From NCBI GenBank assembly GCA_026389735.1, contig JAPLHH010000209.1, positions 1 to 8,333 on the forward strand: a stretch of DNA of 8,333 bases, given 5' to 3'. The notes under the pieces were generated by a model that ran no database searches, had not been told where the DNA came from, and saw nothing but the letters and a program-made list of their open reading frames with translations. Shown piece by piece: positions 6,801 to 8,333 of the stretch. The position numbers and the translations under genes are program-made. Every line of letters begins with the position of its first letter. Positions within the stretch are counted from its first letter, which is position 1. This DNA comes from Chloroflexota bacterium. Its GTDB lineage: Bacteria > Chloroflexota > Dehalococcoidia > GIF9 > UBA5620.

Positions 6801-8333
6801 AACTTGGCATCTATGCCAGCCACCGTTCTCAACGCTTCTTCCTTGGACATCCCAACATCGTTCATTGTCTTCTGGAGTATAGCAAGCTCCCTTGTATACT
6901 CTGCAACCCCAATTCGCCCCTGTTCGTATTCTACCAAGAGGGCTTTCATTTGAGCTGTAATTGAGTCAATCTGAACTACAGCCTCCTTAGCACCCTCAAA
7001 CTGCTTAACCAAATCAGGGTATTTATAACTGGCTAATATGTAAGCGTGCTCTTTAAGCGTCTTTCCAAGTGAACGCAGGGTAGCAGTGGCAACTTTTACA
7101 TCCTCCGTCATTTTACCTATCGCCTTCAAATCAGCGGAGTCCTGTGCCTTAGCTATCTCATTAAGTATTAACAGAGCACTAGCAATCAAAATCGCAATAC
7201 CAGTAAAGGTTGTAAAGAGTGCTGTGATGCCTGTACGTATAAATGTAAGTGCCTCGCCAAACCCGGCAGTAAAACTTTTCATGGTCATACCGGTAAGAGT
7301 TATGTTTTTGCCCAGCACAGCCCAGAATTTGGTGATGATGGATGTTTCAGCAATGGCAAGTTGAGCCGCCTTTAACTCAGATGCTACTTTAGTAAGCTTA
7401 GCAGCTGCTAAAGCAGTCGCGTGCAAGTTGACTACTGCCACTGCCGCAGCAGTAGCCCCCTGTGCAAAAGACAACGCCCAAGCAACACCCACAGCTATGA
7501 GAATTGGTTTAAGTGCTCCTAACTTATCTATAAACTGAACCACTGCCGCCACCAGAGTCAACACAGCGGCAGTTGCCTTCCCCAGCATGGCAATGATATC
7601 CAATATCGGGGGGCCTAACGCTTTCACTACCGGAATAGCCAATGAGAAAGCTGCCATCAGGGACTCGCCTATGGCAGTGATAGCTTCTCTAAAAGACCTA
7701 TCAGTTCCAACAAACTCGAACGCGTCCCCCAAAGTCTCATAAATTTTAACAGCAATGGGCTCCAGTTGTGCTCCCAAATCCTGCAACGCGGTGATCATAT
7801 TACCCTTGAATCGCATCGCCTGCCCAGAAAGGGTGCCATATGCAATAGCCAAACTCCCCACAGAAGCCTCAGAGTCCTTCATGAAACCTATGTAAGCTGC
7901 TTGCCATTTTTCAGATTCAGTCATCTCCAAGCGGGATATGCCCATCTGCTTTGCATACTCAGCATACATGTTGGCAAGGTTTCGAGTAATACCGGCAGCG
8001 TCTGCCTGAATGGACAAATCGTTACGGATACCTTCTGTAGTAGCTACTACCGCTTCACCCAACTCATAATGCGCCTGTCTGTTAAAGACAGCCTGCTCCT
8101 TCAGCCTCTTTAAGAAAACAATAATCTCTTCAGTCTTAGCCCCTTTAAGAAGTAAGTTACGCATAGCCATGGCTGCCTCACCGACAGTCATCATCCCGTC
8201 CGCAGCTAGATCCTTAGCAGCATTCATTAACACCTTAAAATCCTGCCCAGTCTTCTTCGCTATCATGGACGTGCCCATCATGGCATTCTGCATGTAGATG
8301 TACTGATCAACAGCCTTCTTCCCCCAAGCCACT
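881..8333 (-). CDS. Giant phage tail tape measure protein (N-terminus beyond window)
   Basis: The visible frame encodes 2483 residues (numbered here from the GTG at 8332, which is probably internal) and ends at TAG 883-881. Tape measure proteins act as the ruler around which tail tube subunits polymerise, sit in the tube lumen, and leave ahead of the DNA, often entering the host membrane. Residues 1-205 match the TP901-type core (LGEAVVATTEGI, DAAGITRNLANMYAEYAKQM). Hydrophobic segments follow at about 242-268, 274-302 and 367-390. Residues 580-1050 are charged, helix-rich and probably coiled-coil. Residues 1060-1190 resemble the C-terminal block of shorter tape measures and include another hydrophobic stretch (about 1168-1189). 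A further 1300 residues contain degenerate helical repeats, a 41-residue-spaced duplication near 1934-1991 and an 81-residue tandem duplication at 2019-2170. The C-terminus has the frequent VPRDNFVANLHKGEMVVPAA motif at about 2388-2407. I saw no peptidase or lysozyme motif. At about 0.15 nm per residue, inferred from lambda gpH, the visible part alone implies a tail of at least about 370 nm. The true start and any G/GT-type chaperone gene lie outside the window. Confidence 0.96.
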   Translation of the reverse strand, partial: VAWGKKAVDQYIYMQNAMMGTSMIAKKTGQDFKVLMNAAKDLAADGMMTVGEAAMAMRNLLLKGAKTEEIIVFLKRLKEQAVFNRQAHYELGEAVVATTEGIRNDLSIQADAAGITRNLANMYAEYAKQMGISRLEMTESEKWQAAYIGFMKDSEASVGSLAIAYGTLSGQAMRFKGNMITALQDLGAQLEPIAVKIYETLGDAFEFVGTDRSFREAITAIGESLMAAFSLAIPVVKALGPPILDIIAMLGKATAAVLTLVAAVVQFIDKLGALKPILIAVGVAWALSFAQGATAAAVAVVNLHATALAAAKLTKVASELKAAQLAIAETSIITKFWAVLGKNITLTGMTMKSFTAGFGEALTFIRTGITALFTTFTGIAILIASALLILNEIAKAQDSADLKAIGKMTEDVKVATATLRSLGKTLKEHAYILASYKYPDLVKQFEGAKEAVVQIDSITAQMKALLVEYEQGRIGVAEYTRELAILQKTMNDVGMSKEEALRTVAGIDAKLGLSKISLREFSDFYIGRVKEMEVETDNWKSKLLRLIEYIAVAFGSGGLNPSLIGTVAVWTASGGKEFDIAAQEAEDQRRRLAQKEAFQTNMINQTAYFYLQLDSLLVKYANGKRKTEEQIAKDQEDATLLIKHPSFDLKKYNEYLVRHRDAGLTRTNITSEWDAIERDFTEKSALVEKIRTEAMTAARNAELAASAAAIKAVGTAAATQTKTISEMFTSTKEKWVDFRKAVASAEKGAGPGGEIEKYLESYAKAQGIDEGDLSAFLKKREEMAKAAADAVKEEAKRVETLNDVYGKLKGQIGDLGKKYSEASDSMQKFSINQKQAADARVAALVDKMEKESVGREREAFDIARDLARQKEDLLETSEMTVTEIALRENKRRVEDNQLSLERQIEDIGAYIAEVSAEWARYYDMQKAEVIQKSEESIDEWWGKIAERNEDIKKSMQEQRDIVIATMSLEKRDAALKVINAKELALLTALGTEGLTGQLILWDRTDEALKRVAESRDLEGKKVDEQNAKYRSQQALLEDLLAFSGVDKEITDIGIRAERFIDVFNGGISSLGDNFKSFGELALGIIGELWMGIEMMFSTLISDLLNGTKTLGEALANFGKGLLGQLADLGMGAFKKHLTSGVTAAMTAATAAGGSALWAGITSVFSSLATYAPYIAAIALMAWGIGKALYDAFRQPTIWERIESELAAKIGGVFSVFNDLKLNEKALGIIAAYFGLDPSTKEGRSALENKIPIGLYIPAVQMEYFKAELKMFLDHVSKEISLGITPSENTLDAVNEMIKRYGDRLKDGLSVLVNELGMTLSQAALEMQPMLQELMNVQSKWNGGIISADLAAWASWAAKLGVAFDTVGMKVLDARNKLVDLGKWLIMQAAPEKIGKTIADNLKNLMTAIDSISKGSSFAIMAKNMQQAFAEVFNLIKKDILELRKALEGMGYSITEITAKIKEVVSGTGLTEALLVAAKYSMQALETYYTLGKGTTETWAALGAGLKAQIELMRQLGMTEFPIFKKLLKDYQELKRNAAIIKGVMTGVVGYFTELGNQGKINSKNFAESINMAMFYIEAMKKAGATAAEVWQATQSMYETFKTAQLKILDDFYTRMGRSKSAIDASGKSIGGFGFTFTDVQKKAIEDFMKGVEGAEAALIKLKLPPEIFNEIVRLKEVLGGPLWATFEKFYKQQEKLQKAAALLGQINLLMQGLGKKAFGAKGTDTDAAHWEERIKALVNQMRNAGMTMKDIVGQYGDTFVQLYNQYIKEGKTVPAWLQRYYNEYEKQKKQQEQQAKNEAIAQLGMLEAFKAIILALTGTVPAALQAAINAQQNVVNQLNQSAADFKNLGKAPGGIGGARPGISDPIKDAIAAQDDLTLAVDNTNTSITKTTKVQGAFTLAVKDAKTAVTDTTKEGGKFRTLMLAWLKEIIGKVVELEEAFKGSGVYTAIQKTGVIATIFSKNLDRGLKSNQTEVKKLERAFKGSGVYSAISSVRDLGDEFEDDLIRNLTNVTDAVGELETAWSYFGISTKVELEAVAAKSLAYFYDIKNSGLATTDGLKTAWQATADAIIASGGTLSAEFLAIGQAMGLGLSSGLGEAMDTALGLFGVKTKAELEKIAADSITSWNTVYASGLLTPDELYKAWVITSDAIKASGGTLSAEFAAIGARLKLQVEDPVTSTAEGFKNLGVVSSKAFELMGKNADKLREKIEKITNAASALVEAISSGIDMGTITPGNAAAYAASAQRSVSLMAKTGTDFGSILDTVRGFQAEFETILPGVLNPFTQLLETLSGISLEMNQLGSYQTIFENLQGAVPQADFSLYQNDLVNLFSRIRGPLDSAFPGQNMAIRFMQGVLGVIHKNEDVYKKWYSTPFKALMKTVGFAEGLWEVPRDNFVANLHKGEMVVPAAASANLRSEYNNSNVIKFPQPQKQNVDQPQHPVTVQPIVIPITIGQNKISNVVLEVVARGLKNGSLDIGVRNISSAS
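980..1007. repeat. Perfect 9-bp inverted repeat inside the end of the tape measure gene
   Basis: ACCTATCGT (980-988) and ACGATAGGT (999-1007) are exact reverse complements separated by 10 bases. They would form a 9-bp stem in either strand's RNA. The repeat lies about 100 bases before the stop codon and encodes a PIVIPITIG stretch. It has no U-tract and sits within a coding frame, so a terminator role is unlikely. It may be a chance consequence of the Pro/Ile/Val codons. Confidence 0.7.
1094..1183 (-). other. C-terminal LHKGEMVVPA motif of the tape measure protein
   Basis: Residues 2384-2413 contain GLWEVPRDNFVANLHKGEMV followed by VPAAASANLR. The pattern G-x-x-x-VP-x-D-x-x-x-A-x-LHxGEMVxPA...LR is widely conserved at tape measure C-termini and strongly supports the product call. 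The tail after it is Gln/Pro-rich (FPQPQKQNVDQPQHP) and then a short beta-like stretch. Whether the C-terminus is cleaved, as in lambda gpH, cannot be told. Confidence 0.85.
1823..2278 (-). repeat. Tandem 81-residue repeat near the C-terminus of the tape measure protein
   Basis: Residues 2019-2089 and 2100-2170 align without gaps at an offset of 81 residues (243 bases), with about 38 of 71 positions identical by hand count. Shared landmarks are FG(I/V)xTKxELE, AAxS, SGLxTxDxL, and the fully identical ASGGTLSAEF followed by xAIG. The type resembles the LGIxSxAELQ...A..GG repeats found in other siphovirus tape measure proteins. Such repeats are expected to alter tail length when gained or lost. 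Confidence 0.9.
2360..2533 (-). repeat. Duplicated LE(E/R)AFKGSGVY(T/S)AI unit, 41-residue spacing
   Basis: Within the tape measure protein, LEEAFKGSGVYTAI (residues 1936-1949) recurs as LERAFKGSGVYSAI (1977-1990), exactly 41 residues or 123 bases apart. The DNA of the two units (about 2483-2533 and 2360-2410) is also clearly similar, pointing to a local duplication. Just upstream, residues 1890-1915 (FTLAVKDAKTAVTDTTKEGG) have a similar Thr/Lys-rich character but are not obviously another copy. Confidence 0.85.
4763..5155 (-). other. Mid-protein block resembling the C-terminal part of shorter tape measure proteins
   Basis: Residues about 1060-1190 read IDVFNGGISSLGDNF, then MFSTLISDLLNGTKTLGEAL, then ANFGKGLLGQLADLGMGAF, and later a Gly/Ala-rich hydrophobic stretch ending AWGIGKALYDAFR. 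The LISDLL.GTKT..EAL..FGK pattern is common near the C-terminus of lambda-type and related tape measure proteins. Here roughly 1300 residues still follow, so the downstream half looks like an added extension. The similarity is from memory of the family pattern. Confidence 0.5.
5183..6595 (-). other. Charged helical, probably coiled-coil region of the tape measure protein
   Basis: Residues about 580-1050 are rich in Glu, Lys, Ala, Gln and Arg with few prolines or glycines. They include runs such as KKREEMAKAAADAVKEEAKR and VGREREAFDIARDLARQKED. This is the composition expected of the extended alpha-helical rod that fills the tail tube lumen. Heptad registers were not computed. Confidence 0.65.
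7163..7609 (-). other. Hydrophobic membrane-type segments of the tape measure protein
   Basis: Residues about 242-268 (core AAVLTLVAAVVQFI), 274-302 (core PILIAVGVAWALSFA) and 367-390 (core GIAILIASALLIL) are long uncharged stretches directly after the TP901 core. Siphovirus tape measure proteins commonly carry such segments, which are thought to enter the host inner membrane during DNA delivery. A fourth stretch lies near residues 1168-1189 (bases 4766-4831). Topology is inferred by eye. Confidence 0.7.
7718..8332 (-). other. TP901-type tape measure core domain (partial)
   Basis: Residues 1-205 of the visible tape measure protein. The pattern is that of the PhageMin_Tail/TP901 core: a helix with LAADGMMTVGEAAMAMRNLL, then the conserved LGEAVVATTEGI, then DAAGITRNLANMYAEYAKQMG, then an SEKWQAAYIGFM segment leading to GSLAIAYGTLSGQAMRFKG. 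The LSGQ...KGN...AL..LG..L.P ending is characteristic of the domain boundary. The beginning of the domain lies past the window edge. Confidence 0.85.

Noticed and set aside
8330..8332. GTG at the right edge as the true start of the tape measure gene
   Set aside because: The TP901 core is already under way at this point, and the frame is open to the edge, so the real start is almost certainly outside the window.

Overview
The window is a piece of tailed-phage or prophage structural DNA, read entirely from the minus strand. About 90% of it is one uninterrupted frame encoding a giant tail tape measure protein, so the phage is almost certainly a long-tailed siphovirus. I see no host marker genes, tRNAs, integrase, CRISPR array or insertion sequence, and cannot name the host. 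Base composition is moderate, and start codons appear to be GTG as often as ATG.

Layout in transcription order (right to left). (1) 8333-881: the tape measure protein, cut at its N-terminus by the window edge, with 2483 residues visible. In order it shows a TP901-like core, hydrophobic membrane-type segments, a long charged helical region, a mid-protein block resembling the C-terminal part of shorter tape measure proteins, an extra region of roughly 1300 residues with degenerate helical repeats and two clear internal duplications, and a classical C-terminal LHKGEMVVPA motif. (2) 880-779: a 102-base gap with three copies of the perfect 14-base palindrome TTCGACATGTCGAA. A well-placed AGGAG opens a 34-codon frame through all three copies. 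(3) 778-20: a tail-associated protein of about 252 residues with a discoidin/galactose-binding-like beta-sandwich appearance. (4) 20-1: probably the first codons of a further gene, overlapping the previous stop codon by one base (TAGTG).

The tape measure protein sets tail length and is ejected ahead of the DNA. The gene after it is where tail-tip and distal-tail components are usually encoded, and the tight spacing fits a single late tail operon. The most unexplained element is the palindrome array at the junction. Its spacings of 33 and 36 bases keep all copies in one reading frame, and it creates a possible small peptide gene and an ambiguous start for the downstream gene. I see no evidence for an unknown defence or enzymatic system.
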